DNA of 64,000 nt from Sva-07 sp963698435. Lineage in GTDB: Bacteria; Actinomycetota; Acidimicrobiia; Acidimicrobiales; Ilumatobacteraceae. The stretch is from assembly GCA_963698435.1 (NCBI GenBank), contig CAVOQV010000005.1, forward strand, positions 682,001 through 746,000, given 5' to 3'. A model generated the notes under the pieces. It was not told the origin of the DNA. It did not search any database and saw only the letters and a program-made list of their open reading frames with translations. Within the stretch, counting starts at the first letter, position 1. Each line of letters starts with the position of its first letter. A program made the translations under genes and the position numbers. Of the stretch, positions 1-8,905 are shown piece after piece.

Positions 1-1476
1 GGGCTGCTGATCGGCGAGCCCCGCCCGATCCAGCATCCGGTCAAGTTCTACGAACGCGGCGACCGCCCGCTCGAGATCGTCACGTCACGACAGTGGTACA
101 TCCGCAACGGCGGCCGAGATGCTGATCTCCGCGCCGCTCTCGTGGAGCGCGGCACCGAGGTCACCTGGCACCCGGCCCACATGCAGCATCGCTACGAGAA
201 CTGGGTGGAAGGGCTCAACGGTGATTGGCTCGTCAGCCGTCAACGATTCTTCGGACCACCGATCCCCGTCTGGTACCCGCTCGACGAGCAGGGCGAGCCC
301 CGCTACGACGAGCCGCTCCTGCCCGACGAGTCGGAGCTCCCGATCGACCCCTCGACCGATGCCCCTGCCGGGTACAGCGAGGACCAGCGCGATCAGCCCG
401 GCGGATTCGTCGGCGACCCGGACGTCTTCGACACCTGGGCCACCTCGTCGCTCACCCCACAGATTGCAGGCGGCTGGGAGGAGGACCCCGATCTGTTCGC
501 CCGGGTGTTCCCGATGGACATGCGTCCGCAAGGCCACGACATCATCCGCACGTGGCTGTTCGCCACGATGACGCGCAGCCACCACGAATTCGACTGCGCT
601 CCGTGGAAACACGCCGCACTGTCGGGTTGGATCCTCGACCCCGACCGCAAGAAGATGTCGAAGTCGAAGGGCAACGTCGTCACGCCGATGGACCTGTTCG
701 AGACCTACGGCACCGACGCCGTCAGGTACTGGGCGGGCTCGGCCCGGCCCGGCGTCGACACGGCGTTCAGCGAAGACCAGATGAAGGTCGGCCGGAAGCT
801 TGCGAACAAGCTGCTCAACGTCACCAAGTTCGTGCTGCAGTTCGGTGCTCCATCCGGCGATCAGTCGCTCGACGAGGCCGTCACCCATCCGATCGACCGT
901 TCGATGCTCGCCAAGCTCGACGGCGTCATCGACGACGCGACCACCGCCTTCGAGGCGTTCGACTACGCCCGAGCGCTCGAACGGACCGAAGCGTTCTTCT
1001 GGTGGTTCTGCGACAACTACGTCGAGTTGGTCAAAGGACGCACCTACGACGACCAGCATCCAGAGGGCGCCGACTCGGCGAAGCGGGCCCTGCGTGAAGC
1101 ACTCAGCACACTGCAGCGCCTGCTCGCGCCCGTGCTGCCGTTCGCCGCCGAGGAGTCGTGGAGTTGGTGGAACGACTCCAGCGTGCACCGGGCGACGTGG
1201 CCATCACCCGCGGGCACCACCTCGACGCCGTTCGGTGACCCTGCCCTCGCCGACGTGACCATCGAGGTGCTCACGCAGGTCCGACGAGCCAAGACCGAGG
1301 CGAAGCGCAGCCAGCGGGCAGCCGTCCAGACGGTGATCGTGACGGCACCGACCGCCCTGCACGCAGCCATCGATGCCGGCCGCAGCGATCTGGTCGACGC
1401 CGGATCGATTCGTGACCTGCAGATCGTCGTCGGTGACAGCGTGTCGACCACGGTCACGCTCGCCGACGACGACTGA
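1..1476 (+). CDS. valS: Valyl-tRNA synthetase, 3' part (5' end outside window)
   Basis: This enzyme charges tRNA-Val with valine in the cytoplasm. The reading frame is open from base 1, so the HIGH-motif half lies to the left of the window. The 491 visible codons contain the end of the editing insertion, the return to the Rossmann core, the KMSKS loop (bases 652-666, preceded by KK and followed by KGNV) and a helical anticodon-binding domain rich in Trp. The tail after the anticodon domain is short, but I cannot tell whether the C-terminal coiled coil is complete. Identification is firm from the motif order and the class I ValRS sequence around KMSKS. Confidence 0.95.
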   Translation, partial: GLLIGEPRPIQHPVKFYERGDRPLEIVTSRQWYIRNGGRDADLRAALVERGTEVTWHPAHMQHRYENWVEGLNGDWLVSRQRFFGPPIPVWYPLDEQGEPRYDEPLLPDESELPIDPSTDAPAGYSEDQRDQPGGFVGDPDVFDTWATSSLTPQIAGGWEEDPDLFARVFPMDMRPQGHDIIRTWLFATMTRSHHEFDCAPWKHAALSGWILDPDRKKMSKSKGNVVTPMDLFETYGTDAVRYWAGSARPGVDTAFSEDQMKVGRKLANKLLNVTKFVLQFGAPSGDQSLDEAVTHPIDRSMLAKLDGVIDDATTAFEAFDYARALERTEAFFWWFCDNYVELVKGRTYDDQHPEGADSAKRALREALSTLQRLLAPVLPFAAEESWSWWNDSSVHRATWPSPAGTTSTPFGDPALADVTIEVLTQVRRAKTEAKRSQRAAVQTVIVTAPTALHAAIDAGRSDLVDAGSIRDLQIVVGDSVSTTVTLADDD

Positions 1477-1525
1477 GCAGCGAGGTGGCGTTCGCTCAGC
1501 CACCCACGAGTGCCCTGCGAACGCC

Positions 1526-1531
1526 TACACT
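1526..1531 (+). promoter_or_regulatory. -10 box for a leaderless L,D-transpeptidase mRNA
   Basis: TACACT lies exactly 7 nt before the ATG at 1539, and no ribosome binding site is visible. This spacing puts the transcript start at the A of the ATG. It supports 1539 over the upstream in-frame start at 1485. Confidence 0.5.
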
Positions 1532-1538
1532 CAGCTCG

Positions 1539-2315
1539 ATGCCAGCGAAGTTGGGTCTGCCGGCGCTGATCGTCGCCCTCGTGGTCGCTCTCGCCGCGCC
1601 CGTCCTCGCCGACACCACGGTGCCCGATCCCGGCATCTCCGGTGATTCCAGCGGCTCGAACGAGGCCAGCCCGGAGGTGAGCACTCCGACCGCCCCGCCG
1701 ACGATCACCCCGCCACCCACCCCGTCGACACCGGCAACTTCGGCCACGGACGTGCCGATCGACGCACCGGCCACCGCCAGCCCGTTGGAGACCGGCGCGT
1801 TGGCCGTGACCGGCCGCGCCGTCGTCCGGGCGGGGCAGACACCTCGACGAGGAACCCAGCTCCAGATCACACCACCGCCCCCTCCTCCCCCACCCAGCCC
1901 GTTCGATCCACCGGTCGACGGCGGCTTCGGCCGGCGGGTGGTCTACTCGAAGACGCAGCAGACGGTGTGGGTCTACAACGAACGCAACACGATCATCAAG
2001 ATGCACCGGGTGTCGGGCAAACGCACCCCGCTCGACCCGGCACCGGGCGTCTACCGGGTCTGGTCTCGCTCGATCCGGACGTTCTCGATCAACAACCCCA
2101 CGATCACCTGGGGTTACATGGTGCGCTTCGCCAAGGGAGCTCAGGGCGGCAACATCGGCTTCCACGAGATCCCGTACCAGTACGGCCGACCCGTGCAATC
2201 CCGCGAGCAGTTGGGCCAGGCGCTGTCCGGAGGATGCGTCCGCCAGGCACGCGAGGATGCGATCTGGATGTGGAACTGGGCTCAGATCGGCACCGTCGTC
2301 ATCGTCACGCCCTGA
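1539..2315 (+). CDS. Secreted L,D-transpeptidase (YkuD domain)
   Basis: Predicted to form 3-3 cross-links or attach ligands to peptidoglycan outside the membrane. The 258-residue protein has a signal peptide (residues 1-24, LPALIVALVVALAAPVLA), then a Thr/Pro-rich linker to about residue 125 with a run of prolines, then a YkuD fold. The catalytic signature is visible as His209 and, 24 residues later, SGGCVR with Cys233 as nucleophile, close to the C-terminus. The ATG at 1539 is preferred because it gives a clean signal peptide and fits the -10 spacing. The next gene downstream is an LCP-family cell-wall protein, which fits an envelope role. Confidence 0.85.
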   Translation: MPAKLGLPALIVALVVALAAPVLADTTVPDPGISGDSSGSNEASPEVSTPTAPPTITPPPTPSTPATSATDVPIDAPATASPLETGALAVTGRAVVRAGQTPRRGTQLQITPPPPPPPPSPFDPPVDGGFGRRVVYSKTQQTVWVYNERNTIIKMHRVSGKRTPLDPAPGVYRVWSRSIRTFSINNPTITWGYMVRFAKGAQGGNIGFHEIPYQYGRPVQSREQLGQALSGGCVRQAREDAIWMWNWAQIGTVVIVTP

Positions 2316-2416
2316 ACCGGGCATGGGCACCAGCGGCGAGCGACCCCGAACGCCCCATTCCGCGACGGTGACCCGACCTGCTCCGTCCACGTCCGGCCGG
2401 TAGCGTCTCGGCTGAC

Positions 2417-3841
2417 ATGTCGGAGCCCACTGAACCCGATGCCGCTGCGCAGGAGCTGCCCCCGGAACCGGCGCCGGGTGTCGATGTGCCCTCGGTGCCC
2501 CCACCGCCGACGCCGCCGCGGGCGACCGAAACGCCGACGTCGGCGAAGCGAACCCCGCGAACGTGGCCGCAACGCCTCACCATCGTTGCGGTGTTCCTCA
2601 TGGCGCTCGGATCATTCGGCGCGGCGGGAGCGCTGTACGCCGGCCAACGTGTGATCGAGGACCGCAACATCTCGCCCGCGATCGTCGACCCAGCGCAGGC
2701 GACGACCGTGCCCAACCCACCGGCAGATGCTGACGACGAGCCGGCCGAGCCGGCCGAGCCAGCCGGGTCGGAAGCACCGCCGGAGACATTTCCTCCCGCG
2801 GAACCCGACGCCAAGAACTTCCTGATCACGGGAGCCGACAACAACTCGTGCATCGACCCCGACTCACCGTACGCACCCGCGTTCGGTGACCGCACCAACC
2901 TCGGCGAACGCAGCGACACGATCATGATGTGGCGCGTGAACCCGAGCACCTCACAGGTTGCCGTGCTGTCGTTCCCGCGCGACCTGTTCGTCGAGATCGC
3001 CGGCACCTCACGCAAGGGCCGGATCAACGAGGCCTACCAACGCGACAATCCACAGAAGCTGATCGACACGATCTACCAGAACTTCGGAATCAACACCGAC
3101 CACTTCGTACAAGTGGACTTCTGCGCGTTCCGGACACTCGTCAACGCGGTCGACGGCGTCGCCGTTCCGTTCGCCACGCCCGTCCGCGACCCGAACACCG
3201 GCCTCAACGTGCCCGAAGCGGGCTGCTTCACATTCGACGGCGACCATGCCCTCGCGTACGCGCGATCGCGCAAGCTGCAGTACCTCGACGACAACGGCGA
3301 GTGGAAGCAGGATCCCACGTCCGATCTCGGGCGCATCTCGCGCCAACAGGACTTCCTTCGCCGCACCGTGTCGCGGCTTCTCTCCAAGGGGGCGTACAAC
3401 CCCGACGTCGCCGGCGGATTGATCGAGACGCTCTCGGAGTACATCGTTGCCGATCCCGGGCTGACCCCGCGGAAGATGCTCGAATTCGCCGGGGTGCTCA
3501 GCGGGGTCGATCCGACCGGCATCACCACGTATCAGATCAACTCGAACCCGCAGACGATCCAGGGCAACGCCGTCCTGGTGCCGTCGATCGGCGGCGACAA
3601 CATGCAGGCGGTCCTGGCGGTCTTCCGCGGGGAGGCCACCCTCCGCGACGCACCGGTCCAGGTCCTCGAGACGACTCCGGACATCGACGATCCGACCGTG
3701 ACGGATCAACCGCTGGCCACTGATCCGGCCGTCGATCCGGACACCACCGCATCCGAGCCGGCACCGGCGACCACGCTGCCGAGCGTGCAGGCCGACGAGA
3801 ACGAGTTCGGCGTGGTCCCGGACAAGAACATCTCCTGCTGA
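2417..3841 (+). CDS. LytR-CpsA-Psr (LCP) family cell-wall glycopolymer ligase
   Basis: LCP proteins transfer undecaprenyl-linked glycopolymers (teichoic acid or arabinogalactan type) onto peptidoglycan. This 474-residue protein has a Pro-rich cytoplasmic N-terminus, one membrane segment at about residues 54-76, an acidic Pro/Glu linker and an extracellular LCP domain at about residues 130-330. Diagnostic pieces are RSDTIMMWRVNP, LSFPRDLFVEI, the GRINEAY stretch and YARSRK with a following arginine-rich helix. The C-terminal ~90 residues are Thr/Asp/Pro-rich low complexity. A TAGCGT box lies 10 nt before the ATG, so a very short leader is possible. Confidence 0.88.
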   Translation: MSEPTEPDAAAQELPPEPAPGVDVPSVPPPPTPPRATETPTSAKRTPRTWPQRLTIVAVFLMALGSFGAAGALYAGQRVIEDRNISPAIVDPAQATTVPNPPADADDEPAEPAEPAGSEAPPETFPPAEPDAKNFLITGADNNSCIDPDSPYAPAFGDRTNLGERSDTIMMWRVNPSTSQVAVLSFPRDLFVEIAGTSRKGRINEAYQRDNPQKLIDTIYQNFGINTDHFVQVDFCAFRTLVNAVDGVAVPFATPVRDPNTGLNVPEAGCFTFDGDHALAYARSRKLQYLDDNGEWKQDPTSDLGRISRQQDFLRRTVSRLLSKGAYNPDVAGGLIETLSEYIVADPGLTPRKMLEFAGVLSGVDPTGITTYQINSNPQTIQGNAVLVPSIGGDNMQAVLAVFRGEATLRDAPVQVLETTPDIDDPTVTDQPLATDPAVDPDTTASEPAPATTLPSVQADENEFGVVPDKNISC

Positions 3842-3913
3842 CCGACGCGTCGGGCGTCCGATTCCGATCGACCGGAACAGGATGAGCAGGTCGGGACGTC
3901 GCAGGTCTGCCGG

Positions 3914-4828
3914 TCAGGCGTCGAGGACCCGGGCGAGTGCTGCGGTGGCGTCCGCCGGACCGGCGACCGTGGTGAATCGGGCCCCGACCTGTTGCGCGAG
4001 TTCACGAGCCTCGGCGTCGTCGGACTCGGGTGCGACGATCACGAGCTCGTCGAGTCGGCGCGCCGCTCGAGGTACGTCGCCTGGAGCCGTTGCCCGGCAG
4101 TCCGACAGCAGCACGGTGATCTTGCGGCCCGCCTTCGACCTCGAGAGCTGGTCGGCAGCGGCGGTGAGTGCCGCGGCCACGTCGGTGGTGCCGAAACCGC
4201 GGAGGGCCAGCACCGAGTCGATCACCCCCTCGTTCGGCTTGGCGACGTCTTGGCTCTTCGCGGCCACGACGTCCTTGCCGAACGACAGCACCGAATAGTC
4301 ATCCGGGCTGCGCCACGCCACCGAAGACGCCGCGACCGCTGCGGTCGCCAGGGGACGGCCGGTCATGGAACCGCTGCGGTCGACCAGCAGGCAGATGGCC
4401 GTCCCGGGCGTTGACCACGACCGCACGCGAAGATCGTCGGGATCGACCGCTGCGCCCTCCGCTCTCGCCGTGACGACCGCGTCGAGACTGGCGTCGACGT
4501 CGAGGTCGCCGGCGTCGGGTCGATAGCGCTGCGTGCGGAGTTGACCGACCCCGCGAGGGCTCGCCGGGCCCCGCTTGGCGAGATCGAGGAACAACCTGCC
4601 GGCGAGCCGTCGAGCGAGCGCCCGCAGCTCCGGATCGGTGGCGCCGGTGAGGTCGGCGAGCAGCGCGAGCGTGTCGTCCGGATCGTCGTCGAGCGCCTTC
4701 GACACCGCTTCTTCGTCGAGTTCGCCCACCTCCGGGGAGATCTCGTCGAAGTGCGGTTGCTGTTCGAGCGCGGCGACGCGACGTGGTCTTGCGACGGGCC
4801 TTCGACACCTCTTCGTCGGCCGCGTCAC
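3914..4828 (-). CDS. VWA-domain protein, partner of MoxR-type ATPase
   Basis: This 304-residue protein ends in a von Willebrand factor A domain with an intact MIDAS motif (LLVDRSGSM, about residues 149-157) and a later GFGTTD loop. Together with the MoxR ATPase just upstream on the same strand it forms the usual pair that remodels or inserts cofactors into target complexes. The target is not evident here. The start is uncertain. The GTG at 4828 directly abuts an AAGGAGG, and codon use over the first ~20 codons is poor, while another frame (about 4785-4850) looks coding. A lost base near 4785 would explain this. Confidence 0.75.
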   Translation of the reverse strand: MTRPTKRCRRPVARPRRVAALEQQPHFDEISPEVGELDEEAVSKALDDDPDDTLALLADLTGATDPELRALARRLAGRLFLDLAKRGPASPRGVGQLRTQRYRPDAGDLDVDASLDAVVTARAEGAAVDPDDLRVRSWSTPGTAICLLVDRSGSMTGRPLATAAVAASSVAWRSPDDYSVLSFGKDVVAAKSQDVAKPNEGVIDSVLALRGFGTTDVAAALTAAADQLSRSKAGRKITVLLSDCRATAPGDVPRAARRLDELVIVAPESDDAEARELAQQVGARFTTVAGPADATAALARVLDA

Positions 4829-4852
4829 CCTCCTTCGCCGGAGGAGGGCTGT

Positions 4853-5812
4853 TCAGCGATCCGGGGTCGCCCCGGTCGGGGCGCTCGCTTTTCCCTCGTT
4901 CGACCCACCGTCGTCCTGCGCCCCGAACACCGACTTCCAGAGTTCGCGAACGATGTCCTCCGTCGACCGGGTGCTGCCCTCGCGGGGGCGGACACGACCG
5001 GAGAGCGCGACGAGGGCCGCGTCGAGCGACACGTCTCCCGCTGTCACCGACGACCCGCGCACCTCGGCGAGAGATGAAGCAACCGCACACATGTCGATCG
5101 CACCGCGCACCGACGAACCGACCCGGAGATCACCGTGGGTTCGTGTGAGGCGCACCAGCTCGACGACCTTGGCCACCCAGTCGGGATCGAGGTCGGCGCC
5201 GCCGGCCTCGCGCAGCGTGATCTGGCGCTCGTCGGTCGCGGTCTGGTAGTCGACGGCAAGTCGGCAGACGCGGTCGTACACCGCTCCGGAGATGCGAGCG
5301 GTGCCGATCGCATCGAAGGGATTCATGGCTGCCACGAGGCGGAATCCGGGCGCCGCGGCGAGCCGGCCGAGGCGGGGCACGTGCAGCTCACCCTCGCTCA
5401 TCACCGTGATCAGGACGTTCAAGGTCTCCTCGGGAACGCGGTTGATCTCCTCGACGTAGAGCAGTGAGCCGTCGCGAAGGGCCGACGCGAGCGGACCGTC
5501 GACGAACACGTCGGCGTCGTACCCCTCGGCCATCACCCGAGCGGGGTCGAAGTGGCCGACCAGCCGGGCCGGCGTCAGTTCGGCGTTGCCCTCGACGAAC
5601 TCGAAGCCGACGCGAAGCTCATGGGCCACCGTTCGCAGCAAGGTCGACTTCCCGGTTCCGGGAGGACCCTCGATCACCACGTGGCGGTCGGCGACCAGCG
5701 CCGCCACGACGAGTTCGATCTCTCGCCGCCGGCCGACGACGGTGGACCCGATCGAGGCAACGAGCTCGGACGGGAGGGGGTGCACTTCGTTGTGGACCGG
5801 GTGCTCAGACAT
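4853..5812 (-). CDS. MoxR-family AAA+ ATPase
   Basis: AAA+ ATPase of the MoxR group, which acts as a chaperone together with VWA proteins. The 319-residue protein carries Walker A GPPGTGKS at residues 49-56, Walker B LLYVEEIN near residue 118, a sensor-1 Asn in MNPFD and a C-terminal lid domain. It starts at ATG 5812 and ends 24 bases before the VWA gene, so the two are probably co-transcribed. The Walker A and B spacing and the AMNPFDAIGT stretch are typical of MoxR rather than of other AAA+ groups. The substrate is unknown. Confidence 0.88.
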   Translation of the reverse strand: MSEHPVHNEVHPLPSELVASIGSTVVGRRREIELVVAALVADRHVVIEGPPGTGKSTLLRTVAHELRVGFEFVEGNAELTPARLVGHFDPARVMAEGYDADVFVDGPLASALRDGSLLYVEEINRVPEETLNVLITVMSEGELHVPRLGRLAAAPGFRLVAAMNPFDAIGTARISGAVYDRVCRLAVDYQTATDERQITLREAGGADLDPDWVAKVVELVRLTRTHGDLRVGSSVRGAIDMCAVASSLAEVRGSSVTAGDVSLDAALVALSGRVRPREGSTRSTEDIVRELWKSVFGAQDDGGSNEGKASAPTGATPDR

Positions 5813-5888
5813 GTGACCTCATCGACCGCCGAACCTAGCGACCGATCGTCGGTACCGACGGATCAGCCTCCGTGGACCCCCCTTCGTG

Positions 5889-7043
5889 TCAACCGTGCAG
5901 GACGACGCCGCGGATGTTCGTGCCGTCGCGCATCGCCTGGTAGCCGTCGTTGATCTCGTCGAGGCTGTACCGGTTGGTGATCAACTCGTCGAGCTTGAGC
6001 TGACCGTCGCGGTACAGGTTCAGCAGCTTCGGGATGTCGGCGCGCGGGTTGAGCGAACCGAAGATCGTGCCCTTGATCTCCTTGTTCCACATCGCCAACT
6101 CGAAGAGGTTCACCGACGACTCGGTCTGCGTCATCGGCGCGACGCCCGTGACCACGATCGTGCCGCCCTTGCCGGCGAGTTGCGTGCCGAGCGCCATCAG
6201 GTCGCCGTACAGCACGCCCGGCGTCATGATCACCTTGTCGGCCATCATGCCCTCGGTCATCTCCATCACCTGAGGGAGCGCCTCCTCCATCGACGCGAAC
6301 GTGTGACTGGCGCCGAACTCCATCGCCTTCTCCCGCTTGAACTCGACCGGGTCGACGGCGATCACGCGGCGAGCACCGGCCATGGCCGCGCCCTGAACGG
6401 CGTTGATGCCGATGCCTCCGATGCCCACGACCACGACGATGTCACCAGGAGCGACCGCGGCGCGGTTGGTGGCCGAGCCCCAGCCGGTGGCGACACCGCA
6501 CGACACGAGCGCAACCGCTTCGAGGGGGAGATCGGTGTCGACCTTGATCACCTGCGACTCGGCGACACACGAGTAGTGCGAGAACGTGCCGAGCTTGGCG
6601 AGCACCATCAACTCGAGCCCGCCGTCGGCGAGACGGTGTCGGCTCGTGCCGTCGGTGATCATCCCCTTCAGGATCGCACCCGCTCCTGCGTCGCACAGGT
6701 TCTGACGACCGGTCGAGCAGTAGCGGCACCGACCACACGACGGCACGAATGACGCCGACACGTGATCCCCCACGGCGACGCTCGTGACACCGGGGCCGAC
6801 CTGGGCGATCACACCGGCACCCTCGTGCCCGCCGAGGACGGGCCAGAAGTCGTCGATCCCCATGAGGGGCCACGCCTCCTGTGGCGGCACCATGTCGCCG
6901 GTGATCATGTGTTCCTCGGTGTGGCACAGCCCTGCGGCCTTCCACTCGACGATCACCTCGCCCGCTTTCGGCGCGTCGACCTCGATCTCCTCGACCTGCC
7001 ACTCCTGGTCGGTCCCGTGGAGTACTGCAGCCCTGCTCTTCAT
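5889..7043 (-). CDS. NDMA-type zinc alcohol dehydrogenase (mycofactocin-associated nicotinoprotein), copy 1
   Basis: Medium-chain zinc alcohol dehydrogenase of 384 residues. Catalytic-zinc residues are in GLCHTEEH and GGHEGAG, the structural-zinc cysteines in CGRCRYCSTGRQNLC, and the Rossmann loop in VVGIGGIGINAVQGA. The DPVEFKREKAMEFGA stretch is typical of the family whose members keep NAD(H) tightly bound and re-oxidise it through mycofactocin (or the dye NDMA in vitro). The ATG at 7043 is preferred over 7073 because a GGGGG purine run lies about 5 nt upstream. mftABC lies 5 kb away, which supports the assignment. The alcohol substrate is unknown. Confidence 0.85.
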   Translation of the reverse strand: MKSRAAVLHGTDQEWQVEEIEVDAPKAGEVIVEWKAAGLCHTEEHMITGDMVPPQEAWPLMGIDDFWPVLGGHEGAGVIAQVGPGVTSVAVGDHVSASFVPSCGRCRYCSTGRQNLCDAGAGAILKGMITDGTSRHRLADGGLELMVLAKLGTFSHYSCVAESQVIKVDTDLPLEAVALVSCGVATGWGSATNRAAVAPGDIVVVVGIGGIGINAVQGAAMAGARRVIAVDPVEFKREKAMEFGASHTFASMEEALPQVMEMTEGMMADKVIMTPGVLYGDLMALGTQLAGKGGTIVVTGVAPMTQTESSVNLFELAMWNKEIKGTIFGSLNPRADIPKLLNLYRDGQLKLDELITNRYSLDEINDGYQAMRDGTNIRGVVLHG

Positions 7044-7106
7044 GTCGGCCCCCAGGCGAATCGGCTGCGACAACGGGGCTCAGACCCCGGATGTCACAGG
7101 TGGCGT

Positions 7107-8234
7107 TCAGTCGTACACGAGGACGCCGCGGATGTTCTTGCCCTCGTTCATGTCGGCATACCCCTGATTGATCTCGTCGAGCGAGTAGGTCCGCGTGACC
7201 AGCCCGTCGAGGTCGAGCAGACCCTGCGTGTAGAGCTCCAACAGTCGCGGGATGTCCTTGCGCGGGTTGGCCGAGCCGAACAGCGACCCGATGAGCTGCT
7301 TCTCGAACACGGTGAGGAACAAGGCGGGAACGGCGATCGACTGCTCGGCGGTCGGGTGGATGTTGGTGACGACGATCTTCGACCGCTTTCCACCGAGGTG
7401 GAACGCCTGACCCAGTACGTCGCCGTCGCCGACTCCGATCGTCATGATCACCTTGTCGAATCCGCGATCCCACGTGGTCTCGCCGAGGGCGCCCAACGCC
7501 TCTTCCACACTGGAATGGGTGTGGGTTGCACCGAACTCCATTGCCTTCTCGCGCTTGAACTCGACCGGGTCGATCGCGGCGACCACGCGCGCCCCGGCGA
7601 GCTTCGCCCCCTGCACGGCGTTCGAACCGATGCCGCCGACGCCGACGACAGCGACCGTGTCGCCGGGTTGGACATCAGCCGCGTACACGGCAGAACCCCA
7701 GCCGGTGACCACGCCGCAACCGAGCAAGCAGGCCTTGTCGAGCGGAAGATCCGCGTCGATCTTGATGCAACTCGCCTCGTTGACCACCGTGTGGTGGGCG
7801 AAGGTGCCGAGGTTGCCGATGCCGAGCGTGAGGTCCTGGCCGTTCTGTGCGTGGTGCCGAGAGGTCTGGTCGGTGATCTGGAGACCCGTGGCCGTCAGCG
7901 AACCGACGTCGCACAGGTTCGAATGACCGTCGGCGCAACTCGGGCACCGGCCACAGGCCGGGACGAAGCCGAAGACGACGTGATCGCCGGGCTGCACCGA
8001 GAAGACACCCGGGCCGACCTCCATCACGACGCCCGCACCTTCGTGTCCGCCGATCAGTGGGGGCTCCGGCGTAGCGCCCGCCAGATCACCCGTGACGAGG
8101 TGTTCGTCGGAGTGGCACATCCCGCTCGCAGCGAGCTTCACCAGGACCTCACCTTCTTTCGGCGGGTCGAGCTCGATCTCCTCGACGCTCCACGGGGTGT
8201 TGCGTTCCCACAAGATGGCGGCTTTGGTCTTCAT
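7107..8234 (-). CDS. NDMA-type zinc alcohol dehydrogenase, copy 2
   Basis: Paralogue of the following gene on the same strand, 375 residues, with the same layout: GMCHSDEH and GGHEGAG for catalytic zinc, CGRCPSCADGHSNLC for structural zinc, VVGVGGIGSNAVQGA for NAD, and the DPVEFKREKAMEFGA block. The two proteins diverge in the substrate loops (residues ~115-150), so they probably act on different alcohols. The 63-base gap and common orientation suggest one transcript. Dependence on mycofactocin is family knowledge combined with the neighbourhood, not something the sequence proves. Confidence 0.85.
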   Translation of the reverse strand: MKTKAAILWERNTPWSVEEIELDPPKEGEVLVKLAASGMCHSDEHLVTGDLAGATPEPPLIGGHEGAGVVMEVGPGVFSVQPGDHVVFGFVPACGRCPSCADGHSNLCDVGSLTATGLQITDQTSRHHAQNGQDLTLGIGNLGTFAHHTVVNEASCIKIDADLPLDKACLLGCGVVTGWGSAVYAADVQPGDTVAVVGVGGIGSNAVQGAKLAGARVVAAIDPVEFKREKAMEFGATHTHSSVEEALGALGETTWDRGFDKVIMTIGVGDGDVLGQAFHLGGKRSKIVVTNIHPTAEQSIAVPALFLTVFEKQLIGSLFGSANPRKDIPRLLELYTQGLLDLDGLVTRTYSLDEINQGYADMNEGKNIRGVLVYD

Positions 8235-8314
8235 GTCGAGGCTCCCAGGGTTCGGCTCGGCAACGCCGGGCGTTTCGTCGGACGATCTCGGACTGTACCC
8301 ACCAGACTGGTTCC

Positions 8315-8866
8315 GTGACGGATCCGACCGACCGCCCTCGAACGAGCGACCTGGGCGGCGACCCCGAGGCCCGGGTCGCGCTGGTCAGAGCGCTCCCCGA
8401 CGATGACCTGCACGAGCTCGCCGAGGTGGTCCGCCAGGTGCAGATCGAGCGGGCGATCGACAGCGGCGATCACGATGCCATCATCGCCGCTGGGTTCGAG
8501 TCGGGGTTCGGACGCGACGGCCTCGGCATGCTGCCGTGGGTCGAGGGCAGCGTCATCGTGTGCCCCGGCGGGATGGTGTCGAAGTCGAGGACCAGCCATC
8601 GTTGCCGATTCGTCAGCGTGGACGACGTCTGGGTGTGGGACTCGGGGTTGCTCCTGCGCGAGGACAAGCGGTCGTCGCCCGGCACCGAGGAGGGATTCCG
8701 GGCGATCGCCCTCGTCCCTCTCGTCGACGGCACCGAGCTCGATGTCGTCACCGGCAAGGCCCGCAGCGGACAGCACTCGGTCGACCACGTCGTGAGCTAC
8801 GAAGTCCGTGGCGGCGAACTCGTCGAGGTCAGCCAGCGCAACGTCACCCCCGCGAACATGCGCTGA
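8315..8866 (+). CDS. Conserved hypothetical protein, cytoplasmic
   Basis: I do not recognise this 183-residue protein. It has no signal peptide or membrane segment. The N-terminal third is helical and acidic (LHELAEVVRQVQIERAID), and the rest alternates beta-like stretches (VEGSVIVCPGGMV, HRCRFVSVDDVWVWDS, AIALVPLVDGTELDVV). The GTG start at 8315 has CAGACT six bases upstream, compatible with a leaderless mRNA. It converges on the M16 peptidase gene, and its stop codon lies inside the shared hairpin at 8861-8905. Strong third-position GC supports real coding. Confidence 0.6.
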   Translation: MTDPTDRPRTSDLGGDPEARVALVRALPDDDLHELAEVVRQVQIERAIDSGDHDAIIAAGFESGFGRDGLGMLPWVEGSVIVCPGGMVSKSRTSHRCRFVSVDDVWVWDSGLLLREDKRSSPGTEEGFRAIALVPLVDGTELDVVTGKARSGQHSVDHVVSYEVRGGELVEVSQRNVTPANMR

Positions 8867-8905
8867 CGCAACACTTCGTGTCAGACACCACGTGTTGCGT
8901 CAGCG
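8861..8905. terminator. Bidirectional hairpin between convergent genes
   Basis: A perfect 14-bp inverted repeat, CGCTGACGCAACAC and its complement, is separated by a 17-nt loop. The TGA of the plus-strand gene (8864-8866) and the TGA of the minus-strand M16 gene (8900-8902) both fall inside the arms. There is no T-run, which is common for actinobacterial terminators. Confidence 0.75.

Noticed and set aside
5886..8318. Long plus-strand open frames (288 and 518 codons) opposite the alcohol dehydrogenases
   Set aside because: They are antisense shadows of conserved genes in GC-rich DNA, rich in Arg, His and Asp, and match no family.
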